A stretch of 9,211 nt of DNA, taken from positions 1 to 9,211 of the forward strand of contig JBAXRT010000120.1 of assembly GCA_037131065.1 (NCBI GenBank), in the 5' to 3' direction. Of the stretch, positions 1 through 6,681 are shown in pieces. The notes beneath the pieces were generated by a model. The model was not told the DNA's origin. It ran no database searches and worked only from the letters and a program-made list of their open reading frames with translations. Positions within the stretch are counted from its first letter, which is position 1; each line of letters starts with the position of its first letter. Position numbers and translations under genes: made by a program. The DNA comes from JBAXRT01 sp037131065 (lineage in GTDB: Bacteria; Bacteroidota; Bacteroidia; Bacteroidales; FEN-979).

Positions 1-124
1 AAGCGCCTTGTATCTTGCATCTTGCATCGGCGCGAAGCGCCTTGTATCTTGTATCTTGCATCGGCGTGAAGCGCCTTGTATCTTGCATCTTGCATCGGCG
101 CGAAGCGCCTTGTATCTTGTATCG
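1..124. repeat. 34-bp tandem repeat array (three heptads plus a 13-bp hairpin per unit)
   Basis: Three full 34-bp units (1-34, 35-68, 69-102) are followed by a partial fourth (103-124). Each unit consists of three heptads of the TTGYATC type (21 bp) and a 13-bp perfect inverted repeat GGCGC-GAA-GCGCC that bridges adjacent units. Unit 2 differs by C-to-T changes, one of which turns a stem pair into a G-T wobble. The array may continue past the left edge. A related GC-rich word (CGCAAGCGTAGCGAGC, 123-138) joins it to the 3' end of nifJ, whose stop codon is 25 bp away. There are no unique spacers, so this is not a CRISPR. As nifJ mRNA it could form a row of small hairpins. Confidence 0.9.
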
Positions 125-148
125 CAAGCGTAGCGAGCATTGCATCAT

Positions 149-3100
149 TTATTTCTCATACTTCATCTCCGCCAGGCGCTTGTAGTGGTCATAACGCCAC
201 TTTGCATTCTCCTCGGCGGCTTTGAAGAGTTCGGCGGCCTCCTCCGGGAAGGTCTTCTCGAGGGAAGTATAACGCACCTCGCCGTTGAGGAACTCCTGGA
301 ACTTCGACCAGTCGGGCTCTTTCGAATCGAGGGTGAAGGGATTCTTTCCCTCGGCGGCATTCACCGGGTTATACCGGTAAAGCTGCCAGTAACCGGCCGT
401 TACGGCGCGGTCCATCTCCTCCTGGGTCTTGCCCATTCCAAGCTTCATCCCGTGGTTGATACAGGGTGAATAGGCGATAACGAGCGATGGTCCCTTGTAG
501 GATTCGGCCTCCTTGATCGCCCTGAACAGCTGGCTGTTGTTGGCTCCCATAGCAACCTGGGTAACATAAACATACCCGTAGGTCATCGCCATGGCGCCGA
601 GGTCCTTTTTCCTGACCTTCTTACCCGATGCGGCAAACTTGGCCACCGCCCCGATCGGGGTCGATTTGGATGACTGTCCGCCGGTATTCGAATAAACTTC
701 GGTATCAAGCACCAGGATGTTGATATCCTCACCGGAGGCGATCACATGGTCGAGACCTCCGTAACCGATATCATAGGCCCAGCCGTCGCCGCCGATCACC
801 CAGATCGATTTCTTTATCAGGTACTGGCGCAGATCGAGGAGGTCTTTGGCAAGGGGATTGTTCTCTTTTTCAAGGAGCGGGATCAGTTTGGCTGTTGCAA
901 CTTTTGAATTTTCGGCATCATACATCCCGTCGATCCACTCCCTCATGGCATCGAGGGTTGAAGCGTTCATCATGTTCTCCTTGATGGCGGCACGCATCTT
1001 ATCGGCCATTCTTTTCCGTAACTGGGTAATACCAACAGCCATCCCGTATCCATACTCGGCATTGTCCTCAAACAGGGAGTTTGCCCATGCGGGACCCTGT
1101 CCCTGCTTATTGGCACGGTAAGGGGTGAAGGGTGCAGTACCTCCGTAAATCGAGGAGCAACCGGTAGCATTGGCAACCAGCATACGTTCACCGTAAAGTT
1201 GGGTGAGGAGTTTGATATAGGGTGTTTCACCGCAGCCGGCACAGGCTCCCGAGAACTCGAAGAGCGGCTGTGCAAACTGACTATTCTTGAAGGTCTTGAA
1301 ACGGTCGGCCCGTTCGGGTTTGTAGGCAACACTTCCGATCAGGTAATCCCAGTTCTTCATCTCGCCCAGCTGGCTTCCGAGGGTACGCCACTCGAGGGCC
1401 TTGGTCTTGGCAGGACAAACATCGATACAGTTGCCGCAGCCTGTGCAGTCGAGGGTGCTCACCTGGATGCGGAACTCGAGTCCGGCCAGCTCTTTCCCGA
1501 TCGCCTTCAGTGTTGACATTCCTTCCGGTGCGTTCTTCTTTTCATTCTCATCCAGCAGGAAGGGACGGATCACAGCGTGGGGACAAACATAGGCGCACTG
1601 GTTGCACTGGATACAGTTGGCGGGGATCCACTCGGGAACATTCACGGCAATACCGCGGCGTTCGAGCTGGGTCATCCCGCAGGGGAAGGTACCGTCTTCC
1701 CTGCCCAGGAAGGCGCTCACGGGAATATCATCCACGTCCATTGCACTTACCGGGTCGAAGATCTGCCTGACAAATGCAGGAATGTTGGGATCATCGGCAA
1801 CCGGCTTCAATTCAATGTTTGCCCATTCGCCCGGGATCTCAATCTTCGTCAGTTCACCCCCGCGGTCGATGGCGGCGTGGTTCATCTTCACGATCTCTTC
1901 GCCTTTGCGGCCATAGGTCTTGGTGATGGCCTTCTTCATATCGGCAACCGCCTTTTCGAAGGGGATCACGCCGGATACCTTGAAGAATGCCGACTGCATG
2001 ATCGAGTTGGTTCGGTTTCCGAGACCGATCTCCTCGGCAATTTTGGTGGCATCGATGATATAAAAATTGATCTTATGGGCCGCGAGGTATTTTTTCATGC
2101 GGTCCGGAAGCCTCTGTTTGGACTCTTCTGCATCCCAGATGGAGTTGAGCAGGAAGGTCCCGCCATCCTTAAGGCCTTTGAGCAGGTCATATTTTTCGAG
2201 GTATGCCGGTACGTGACAGGCAACAAAATCGGGGGTGATCACCAGGTAGGGGGAGCGGATGGGACTGTCGCCGAAGCGGAGATGGGAGACCGTCACACCG
2301 CCCGACTTCTTGGAGTCATAGGCAAAATAGGCCTGGGCATATTTGTCGGTATTGTCGCTGATGATCTTGATGGAGTTCTTGTTGGCACCCACCGTTCCGT
2401 CGGAACCGATCCCGAAGAATTTGGCCGAGAAGGTCCCCTTCGGGCTGATGCTGATCTCCGGCATGAGCGGCAGGGAATGGAAAGTGACATCATCCACGAT
2501 CCCGACGGTGAAGTGGTTCTTCGGTTCCTTTGCCTTCAGGTTATTATACACGGAGACGATCTGGGACGGGGTGGTGTCCTTTGAACTGAGTCCGTAACGG
2601 CCGGCAATGATCATGGGGCGTTCGGGACGGTCGTAGAACATGTCGCGGATATCGAGGTACAGCGGATCTCCGTTGGCGCCCGGTTCCTTGGTGCGGTCGA
2701 GAACGCAGATCCGGTTTACGGTGGAAGGAAGCACATTGAAGAAATATTTTGCAGAGAAGGGGCGATAGAGGTGAACCGAGATCAGTCCGACCTTCTCTCC
2801 CTTTTCCATCAGGTAATCGATCACCTCCTTGGTGGTATCGGTCACCGAACCCATGGCGATGATGACGTTCGTGGCTTCCGGGTGTCCGTAATAGGTAAAG
2901 GGATGATAAACGCGACCCGTCAGCTTTGTGATCTCCTGCATGTAGCTCTCAACGATGTCGGCTACCGGCTCATAGAAACGGTTCGAAGCTTCCTTGGCCT
3001 GGAAGAAGATGTCGGGGTTCTGGGCAGTGCCGCGGGTGACCGGGTGTTCGGGGTTCAGGGCCCTGTCGCGGAACTCCTGTAAAGCCTTCATGTCGAGCAG

Positions 3101-3685
3101 CTTTGCCATGTCCTCATTCTCGAATGATTCGATCTTCTGTACCTCGTGGGAGGAGCGGAAACCGTCGAAGAAATGAACGAAGGGAAGCCTTGCCTTGATG
3201 GCGCTCAGGTGGGCAACGCCGGCCAGGTCCATGATCTCCTGCACGCTGCCTGAAGCGAGCATGGCAAAACCGGTCTGGCGGGTTGCATAAACGTCGCTGT
3301 GGTCGCCGAAAATGGAGAGGGCATGGGCAGCGACCGTACGGGCGCTCACGTGGAACACGCCGGGAAGAAGTTCACCGGCCAGTTTGTACATGTTGGGGAT
3401 CATCAGCAGGAGTCCCTGGGAGGCAGTAAAGGTGGTGGTAAGGACACCAGCCTGGAGTGAGCCGTGCACGGCACCGGCAGCACCGGCTTCGCTCTGCATT
3501 TCAACGACCTTCACCTCATCCCCGAAAATATTCTTGCGGCCATAGGCAGCCCACTCATCAACGTTCTCGGCCATGTTCGATGACGGTGTGATGGGGTAGA
3601 TCGCCGCAACTTCCGAAAACATGTAGGCCATATGCGAAGCAGCCTGGTTCCCGTCACACGTGATAAATTTTTTATTTTTCTTCAT
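149..3685 (-). CDS. nifJ: Pyruvate:ferredoxin (flavodoxin) oxidoreductase
   Basis: This 1178-residue single-chain PFOR oxidises pyruvate with CoA to acetyl-CoA and CO2 and reduces ferredoxin or flavodoxin in the cytoplasm of anaerobes. The N-terminal domain carries the YPITPSS motif. A gamma-like domain spans about 418-610. A two-cluster ferredoxin domain follows, with cysteines at 691, 694, 697, 701 and at 747, 750, 753, 757, each CxxCxxCxxxCP. The C-terminal thiamine diphosphate domain has GDG at 966-968 and the paired Asn at about 1000. Cysteines 815, 818, 843 and 1075 fit the four ligands of the proximal [4Fe-4S] cluster known in this family. Length is normal and nothing is missing. An in-frame ATG at 3736 would add 17 residues, but it lies at or before the likely transcription start, so ATG 3685 (MKKNKKFITCDGN) is chosen. 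The gene appears monocistronic, with its own -7 box. Confidence 0.97.
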   Translation of the reverse strand: MKKNKKFITCDGNQAASHMAYMFSEVAAIYPITPSSNMAENVDEWAAYGRKNIFGDEVKVVEMQSEAGAAGAVHGSLQAGVLTTTFTASQGLLLMIPNMYKLAGELLPGVFHVSARTVAAHALSIFGDHSDVYATRQTGFAMLASGSVQEIMDLAGVAHLSAIKARLPFVHFFDGFRSSHEVQKIESFENEDMAKLLDMKALQEFRDRALNPEHPVTRGTAQNPDIFFQAKEASNRFYEPVADIVESYMQEITKLTGRVYHPFTYYGHPEATNVIIAMGSVTDTTKEVIDYLMEKGEKVGLISVHLYRPFSAKYFFNVLPSTVNRICVLDRTKEPGANGDPLYLDIRDMFYDRPERPMIIAGRYGLSSKDTTPSQIVSVYNNLKAKEPKNHFTVGIVDDVTFHSLPLMPEISISPKGTFSAKFFGIGSDGTVGANKNSIKIISDNTDKYAQAYFAYDSKKSGGVTVSHLRFGDSPIRSPYLVITPDFVACHVPAYLEKYDLLKGLKDGGTFLLNSIWDAEESKQRLPDRMKKYLAAHKINFYIIDATKIAEEIGLGNRTNSIMQSAFFKVSGVIPFEKAVADMKKAITKTYGRKGEEIVKMNHAAIDRGGELTKIEIPGEWANIELKPVADDPNIPAFVRQIFDPVSAMDVDDIPVSAFLGREDGTFPCGMTQLERRGIAVNVPEWIPANCIQCNQCAYVCPHAVIRPFLLDENEKKNAPEGMSTLKAIGKELAGLEFRIQVSTLDCTGCGNCIDVCPAKTKALEWRTLGSQLGEMKNWDYLIGSVAYKPERADRFKTFKNSQFAQPLFEFSGACAGCGETPYIKLLTQLYGERMLVANATGCSSIYGGTAPFTPYRANKQGQGPAWANSLFEDNAEYGYGMAVGITQLRKRMADKMRAAIKENMMNASTLDAMREWIDGMYDAENSKVATAKLIPLLEKENNPLAKDLLDLRQYLIKKSIWVIGGDGWAYDIGYGGLDHVIASGEDINILVLDTEVYSNTGGQSSKSTPIGAVAKFAASGKKVRKKDLGAMAMTYGYVYVTQVAMGANNSQLFRAIKEAESYKGPSLVIAYSPCINHGMKLGMGKTQEEMDRAVTAGYWQLYRYNPVNAAEGKNPFTLDSKEPDWSKFQEFLNGEVRYTSLEKTFPEEAAELFKAAEENAKWRYDHYKRLAEMKYEK

Positions 3686-3740
3686 AATATATTGATTGTT
3701 AATAATTTGGTTCTGAGGTTGTGAATTTAATAACAATTTG

Positions 3741-3748
3741 CAAATTTA
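3741..3748 (-). promoter_or_regulatory. Bacteroidota-type -7 box of nifJ
   Basis: On the minus strand this reads TAAATTTG, an exact match to the Bacteroidota sigma consensus TAnnTTTG. It lies 55 bp before ATG 3685, giving a leader of roughly 50 nt. No convincing TTTG-like -33 element is seen 19-21 bp upstream; that stretch is only A/G-rich on the plus strand. The position argues against the upstream ATG at 3736. Confidence 0.6.
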
Positions 3749-3784
3749 CTATTTCTTTTGATAAAAGAGAAGTGGAGGGAATAA

Positions 3785-3813
3785 AAAGATGGGAGATGAG
3801 ACCCTTCGGGTCT
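3785..3813 (-). terminator. Possible weak terminator after mutS2
   Basis: In the mutS2 direction, a 6-bp stem with a GAA loop (AGACCC-GAA-GGGTCT, 3813-3799) is followed, ten bases on, by a run of five T (3788-3784). Stem and T-run are too far apart for a classical intrinsic terminator, and the stem is also a module of the repeat family, so a terminator role is only a guess. Confidence 0.2.
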
Positions 3814-3880
3814 GATAGAGGATTGGAGATGGGGGATGGGAGATGAGAGATCCCCCATCCTCCATCCCCTATCCCTTATC
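3788..3880. repeat. GATGGGA-family heptad tract between mutS2 and nifJ, with hairpins
   Basis: Plus-strand heptads run in strict 7-bp register: GATGGGA 3788, GATGAGA 3795, then a 12-nt interruption, then GATAGAG 3814, GATTGGA 3821, GATGGGG 3828, GATGGGA 3835 and GATGAGA 3842. The orientation then flips to CCCCCATCC-type words as far as 3880, covering the mutS2 stop codon (3876-3878). Arms GATGGGGGAT (3828-3837) and ATCCCCCATC (3850-3859) form a perfect 10-bp stem with a 12-nt loop. The interruption is a hairpin with a TTC loop (3799-3813). The tract fills most of the gap between the two minus-strand genes and also encodes the end of mutS2. Confidence 0.85.
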
Positions 3881-6251
3881 TGAACACCACCACCGTCCAC
3901 CCTGCACCACCCCGTTCAAGCACCTCATCTTTGGCCGATTTTACCTCTTTCCTTGAACGCAGGTAATCGCGGGTCACCAGGCGGAGGACGCCGTTCCCTT
4001 TGCCATGCAGGATCCTGACCTCGTTTATCGACAGCATGGTGGCATCGTCAATGTATCGCTGCAGTATCGCCTGCGCTTCATCCACCCGTTTCCCGCGCAG
4101 GTCGAGGGTCAGTTCGAAGGAGAGTAGTTTGCGGTTGATGTCGTCGACGTAGCCCTGGTAAGGGGATTTAGGGGAATTGATAATTGATAATTGATAATTG
4201 ATAATTGGATTTTGAGAACCTGAAACCTGAGACTTGGAACCTGAAACCTGAGACTTGGAACCTGAAACCTGAGACTTGGAACCTGATTCTTCTCCTGTAA
4301 GTTTCTCCTTCATCTTATCCAAGTCCCGTCGTACCTCTTTCGTCTTCACCTTATCCGCCTGTGATTCCTTGATCTCCTTGACCGTCCGTTCGATCAGTTT
4401 GTTCGATTCATCGAGGAGTTGCCGGGCTTCGTTTCGGGCATTTTCGAGGATCTCCTTTTTCGACTTTTCCAGGTCATCTTTCAGCTTCTGATATTTCCGG
4501 ATGGTCTCGGCCAGGAATTCGTCGGCGACACCCAGTTCACTCTCCTTTTTATTGATCTCCTGTTTCTCGACCTCCAGGTTCTGCAGTTCACGGTCGAAAT
4601 CAAGCTGGCTTACACCGGTCTTTTTCCGGGCGTTATCCAGGACCTCCTCAGGAAAACCGACCTCATGGGCGATCTCAAAGGCAAAGGAGGAACCGGGTTT
4701 CCCGGTCTTCAGCTGGTAGAGTGGTTTCAGTTTCTTTGCATCGAAGAGCATAGCCCCATTGAAGATGCCACTTTCCCGTCCCGCGAGGAGTTTCAGGTTG
4801 GAATAGTGGGTGGTAACAAGGCCATAAGAACCTTTTGCATTGAGCGATTCAAGGGTTGCTTCCGCAATGGGACCTCCCAGGCTGGGATCGGTGCCCGTAC
4901 CCATTTCATCAATGAGGAAAAGGGATTGTTCATCCACGTTCTCGATGAAAAATTTAAGGTTGAGCAGCTTGCTGGTATAGGTGCTCAGGTCGTTGTCGAT
5001 GGACTGCTCATCCCCGATATCGATGAAGATATTCCGGAAAATGCAAAATTCCGAATCCTCCTTCACCGGCGGTAGCAGGCCACACTGGTACATGTACTGA
5101 ACCAACCCGACCGTCTTCAGGCAAACCGATTTCCCCCCGGCATTCGGCCCTGAAATGACCAGGATACGTTGCTCCCCGTCCAGGGAAATATCCAGCGGAA
5201 CGACTTTCTTCTTTTGGGATTTGTGGGAGAGATAAAGCAGAGGATGAATGGCGTGGTGCCAGGTTAAGGATAAGGGATAGGGGATTGGGGATTGGGGATC
5301 TCCCATCTCCCATCCTTTTACGGAACTTGGTTTCATCCCTCCAATCTCAATAGCAAACATCGCCTTAGCCCGTAAAAAGTCAATCTCTCCCAGGAAATGG
5401 TAGTTTTTTATCAGTTCTTCAATGTCCGGCCGCAAAGAGTCGGCGAAGGCTGTCAGGATCCTGATGATCTCTCGTCGTTCGGCATATTCGAGTTCACGGA
5501 TCTCATTATTTACCTCAAAACTACCTGCAGGTTCGATATAAACTGTCTGGCCTGTCGCCGATTCGTCATGGAGGAATCCCGGGATCTTTCTTTTGTGGTT
5601 GCTGACCAGCGGAATAACAAGCCGTCCGTTCCGGATCGTGATATCGGTATCGTCGGGAGTCCACCCGCTCTTTTTCGCCTCTTTAAAACTCTGGATCACC
5701 ATCCTTTCAACTGAATTCTGCTTGGCAGTCTTCTCCCTCCTGATCTTCAGCAATGCCGGGGAGGCGTTGTCTCTGACCTGGGACTTGTCATTTATGAGGG
5801 TTTCCACTTTCTTAATTACTGAAGCAAGATCCAGGATACAGGATGCAGGATTATCCATGTCGTATCCTGTATCGTGCATCCTGCATCCTGCATAGAGACA
5901 GGGATATTTTTCCTTACGTAATCCTATAAAAACAAGCACCGACTGTATTGTCTGCATCGAAAGCTTAAGCTCCGAAAGCTGTTCGGGCTCCATGTAGGTC
6001 CCGGGGATCCTGATCCGGAGCAGTTCAGGGATCAGATCGTAATAGTCCTGGGTAGGGAAATTCTCTTCAAACTGCTGGATGGTTTTCATTTCAGCCGTCA
6101 GCGTGAGCATTTCGCTTATCTCATCCTGATTTGTTGAAAAACTGATCTTTTCAACCAGGTCGATTCCAAGATTTGAAAGACAACGATTCACGATCATCTC
6201 CCTTATCTGATCGAAGCCAAGTTTTTGTTCAAAGTTTGAAGGATATAGCAT
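3876..6251 (-). CDS. mutS2: MutS2 ATPase with C-terminal Smr nuclease domain
   Basis: MutS2 proteins bind branched DNA and suppress homologous recombination in some bacteria, and act on collided ribosomes in Bacillus. This copy has 791 residues. The N-terminal start MLYPSNFEQKLGFDQIR is the usual family start, so ATG 6251 is used. Walker A is GPNAGGKS (368-375) and Walker B ends LIDEMG with Asp448 and Glu449. The segment DLSTYTSKLLNL and the switch TTHYSNLKLLA are present. A charged coiled-coil segment spans roughly 540-655. The Smr domain has LDLRG (716-720) and HGKG (749-752), its known active-site motifs. All core motifs are intact, so the gene is probably functional. Three stretches look foreign to the family and coincide with DNA repeats: about 120-141, 313-328 and 657-692. 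They sit in presumed loops or linkers. The stop codon also lies in repeat DNA. Confidence 0.95.
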   Translation of the reverse strand: MLYPSNFEQKLGFDQIREMIVNRCLSNLGIDLVEKISFSTNQDEISEMLTLTAEMKTIQQFEENFPTQDYYDLIPELLRIRIPGTYMEPEQLSELKLSMQTIQSVLVFIGLRKEKYPCLYAGCRMHDTGYDMDNPASCILDLASVIKKVETLINDKSQVRDNASPALLKIRREKTAKQNSVERMVIQSFKEAKKSGWTPDDTDITIRNGRLVIPLVSNHKRKIPGFLHDESATGQTVYIEPAGSFEVNNEIRELEYAERREIIRILTAFADSLRPDIEELIKNYHFLGEIDFLRAKAMFAIEIGGMKPSSVKGWEMGDPQSPIPYPLSLTWHHAIHPLLYLSHKSQKKKVVPLDISLDGEQRILVISGPNAGGKSVCLKTVGLVQYMYQCGLLPPVKEDSEFCIFRNIFIDIGDEQSIDNDLSTYTSKLLNLKFFIENVDEQSLFLIDEMGTGTDPSLGGPIAEATLESLNAKGSYGLVTTHYSNLKLLAGRESGIFNGAMLFDAKKLKPLYQLKTGKPGSSFAFEIAHEVGFPEEVLDNARKKTGVSQLDFDRELQNLEVEKQEINKKESELGVADEFLAETIRKYQKLKDDLEKSKKEILENARNEARQLLDESNKLIERTVKEIKESQADKVKTKEVRRDLDKMKEKLTGEESGSKSQVSGSKSQVSGSKSQVSGSQNPIINYQLSIINSPKSPYQGYVDDINRKLLSFELTLDLRGKRVDEAQAILQRYIDDATMLSINEVRILHGKGNGVLRLVTRDYLRSRKEVKSAKDEVLERGGAGWTVVVFR
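4176..4209. repeat. ATTGATA heptad repeat inside mutS2
   Basis: Four perfect tandem copies of ATTGATA (4176-4203) and a partial fifth lie in the mutS2 reading frame. They encode the NPIINYQLSIIN segment, about residues 682-692, in the linker just before the Smr domain. The segment has no counterpart I know in MutS2 proteins. Confidence 0.9.
4219..4288. repeat. 21-bp (3x7) tandem repeat inside mutS2
   Basis: Three perfect 21-bp copies (4219-4239, 4240-4260, 4261-4281) are followed by a partial fourth heptad. Each copy is three related heptads: CCTGAAA, CCTGAGA, CTTGGAA. Because 21 is divisible by 3, the MutS2 frame is kept and the tract encodes the 7-residue repeat SGSKSQV three times, about residues 657-678. 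This is a polar, probably flexible linker between the coiled coil and the Smr domain. Confidence 0.95.
5269..5315 (+). repeat. 47-bp heptad element inside mutS2 (copy of the 3834-3880 element, inverted)
   Basis: This stretch matches the minus strand of 3880-3834 at 43 of 47 positions by my alignment. It begins GATAAGGGATAGGGGAT, continues with GGGGATT heptads and switches to CTCCCAT heptads, so it is partly self-complementary. Inside mutS2 it encodes the GWEMGDPQSPIPYPLSL stretch (about residues 313-328), just before the conserved HAIHPLLYLSHK segment that leads into the ATPase domain. The plus strand contains four G-runs of 3-4 separated by three-base loops (5274-5297). Confidence 0.85.
5831..5893. 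repeat. CAGGATG/CATCCTG inverted heptad repeat inside mutS2
   Basis: Left-arm heptads of the CAGGATR type (5831-5851), a 12-nt spacer (5852-5863) and inverted CATCCTG-type heptads (5864-5893) form an imperfect palindrome; 17 of 21 positions of the arms pair. The tract encodes about residues 120-141 of MutS2 (CRMHDTGYDMDNPASCIL), inserted between YPCLYAG and the conserved INDKSQVRDNASPAL. The same word family recurs at 6529-6563 and, in degenerate form, at 1-124. Confidence 0.85.
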
Positions 6252-6255
6252 GATG

Positions 6256-6263
6256 CAAAGGTA
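6256..6263 (-). promoter_or_regulatory. Bacteroidota-type -7 box of mutS2
   Basis: On the minus strand this reads TACCTTTG, an exact TAnnTTTG match. Only four bases separate it from ATG 6251, so the transcript probably starts at or within a few bases of the start codon. No TTTG-like -33 element is present at the expected distance; that place is occupied by heptad repeats (6273-6306). Confidence 0.6.
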
Positions 6264-6272
6264 GCAAAAGAA

Positions 6273-6306
6273 GATGGGAGATTATAGATGAGTGATGAGA
6301 GGAGAT
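6273..6306. repeat. GATGGGA-family heptad tract upstream of mutS2
   Basis: GATGGGA (6273), GATTATA (6280), GATGAGT (6287) and GATGAGA (6294) run in exact 7-bp register, followed by GGAGAT, which abuts the 49-bp palindrome. The tract begins ten bases beyond the mutS2 -7 box and covers the place where a -33 element would be. Confidence 0.75.
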
Positions 6307-6355
6307 GACCCCTCCCGTCACCCTCCCCTTGAAGGGGAGGGACAGGGGTGGGGTC
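6307..6355. repeat. 49-bp GC-rich palindromic element
   Basis: The core is a perfect 9-bp stem CCCTCCCCT/AGGGGAGGG with loop TGA (6321-6341). It is nested in outer complementary arms GACCCC (6307-6312) and GGGGTC (6350-6355), with CCC/GGG and GTC/GAC pairs between them, so nearly the whole 49 bp folds back. It sits between divergent promoters and has no T-run, so it is not a simple terminator. It resembles REP-like or miniature palindromic units dispersed in many bacterial genomes; whether this one is dispersed here cannot be seen from one copy. Confidence 0.75.
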
Positions 6356-6525
6356 AATATAAGCCCACTGTCTCCTTTCTCTTAGATTCTGTAAGATAAA
6401 GGCCGCCCATCCCCCATCATTTTAAATCCATTTTAACAATTTTTAAGAATTTTGTTTCGCCTCCAGGCAACCTTTTTTGATTTCACATAATTTTCTTTTA
6501 TCTGTCTGCCTTTCAATCCTTTAAT
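6356..6525. other. Intergenic stretch without a recognised gene
   Basis: This is part of the 430-bp divergent gap. Two more GATGGGG-family heptads, in the CCCATCC orientation, lie at 6406-6419. From 6419 to about 6525 the sequence is AT-rich and includes the word GGCAACCTTTTTTGATT (6467-6483). I see no ORF, tRNA or clear promoter here. Confidence 0.4.
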
Positions 6526-6528
6526 CCC

Positions 6529-6563
6529 GTATCCTGCATCCTGCATCCTGCATCTTGTATCAC
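6529..6563. repeat. GCATCCT heptad repeat
   Basis: Five heptads in register: GTATCCT 6529, GCATCCT 6536, GCATCCT 6543, GCATCTT 6550, GTATCAC 6557. This is the same family as the mutS2 insertion at 5831-5893 and the heptads of the 34-bp array. It lies about 60 bp upstream of the carboxyltransferase promoter. Confidence 0.9.
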
Positions 6564-6585
6564 CCACAACAGCGCTTAGGGGCTA

Positions 6586-6602
6586 ATAACCAGTCAGGTT
6601 AT
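6586..6602. promoter_or_regulatory. Short inverted repeat upstream of the carboxylase promoter
   Basis: ATAACC-AGTCA-GGTTAT is a perfect 6-bp inverted repeat with a 5-bp centre, ending 20 bp before the -33 element. Place and symmetry would suit an operator, but one short inverted repeat in AT-rich DNA is weak evidence. Confidence 0.2.
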
Positions 6603-6622
6603 GACCATCCCGTTGGAGGGAA

Positions 6623-6653
6623 TTGTTAATTAACTAACCGAATTGTACCTTTG
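6623..6653 (+). promoter_or_regulatory. Bacteroidota-type promoter of the carboxyltransferase gene
   Basis: The -7 box TACCTTTG (6646-6653) matches TAnnTTTG exactly. TTGT at 6623-6626 lies 19 bp upstream and suits the -33 TTG element. Transcription should begin near 6658-6661, leaving a leader of about 20-25 nt before ATG 6682. This argues against the in-frame TTG at 6643, which overlaps the -7 box. Confidence 0.7.
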
Positions 6654-6681
6654 CACCCCTTGCGAAAGTAAAACCCCAGAA

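Noticed and set aside
1..124. CRISPR array
   Set aside because: The repeats are directly adjacent, with no unique spacers, and the unit is itself made of smaller repeats; no cas gene is near.
1577..2584. 335-codon open frame on the plus strand opposite nifJ
   Set aside because: It is an antisense shadow of a confidently identified gene; its translation has no recognisable domain.
3686..3736. N-terminal extension of NifJ from the ATG at 3736
   Set aside because: It would start at or before the expected transcription start from the -7 box at 3741-3748, and NifJ proteins normally begin close to KKFITCDGN.
5269..5893. mutS2 as a pseudogene disrupted by insertions
   Set aside because: The frame is open from start to stop and Walker A, Walker B, the switch motif and both Smr motifs are intact.
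6321..6341. Intrinsic terminator
   Set aside because: The stem is strong but there is no T-run on either side, and it lies between divergent promoters where no transcript should end.
6643..6681. TTG start adding 13 residues to the carboxyltransferase
   Set aside because: The codon overlaps the -7 promoter box, and the ATG at 6682 gives the usual length.
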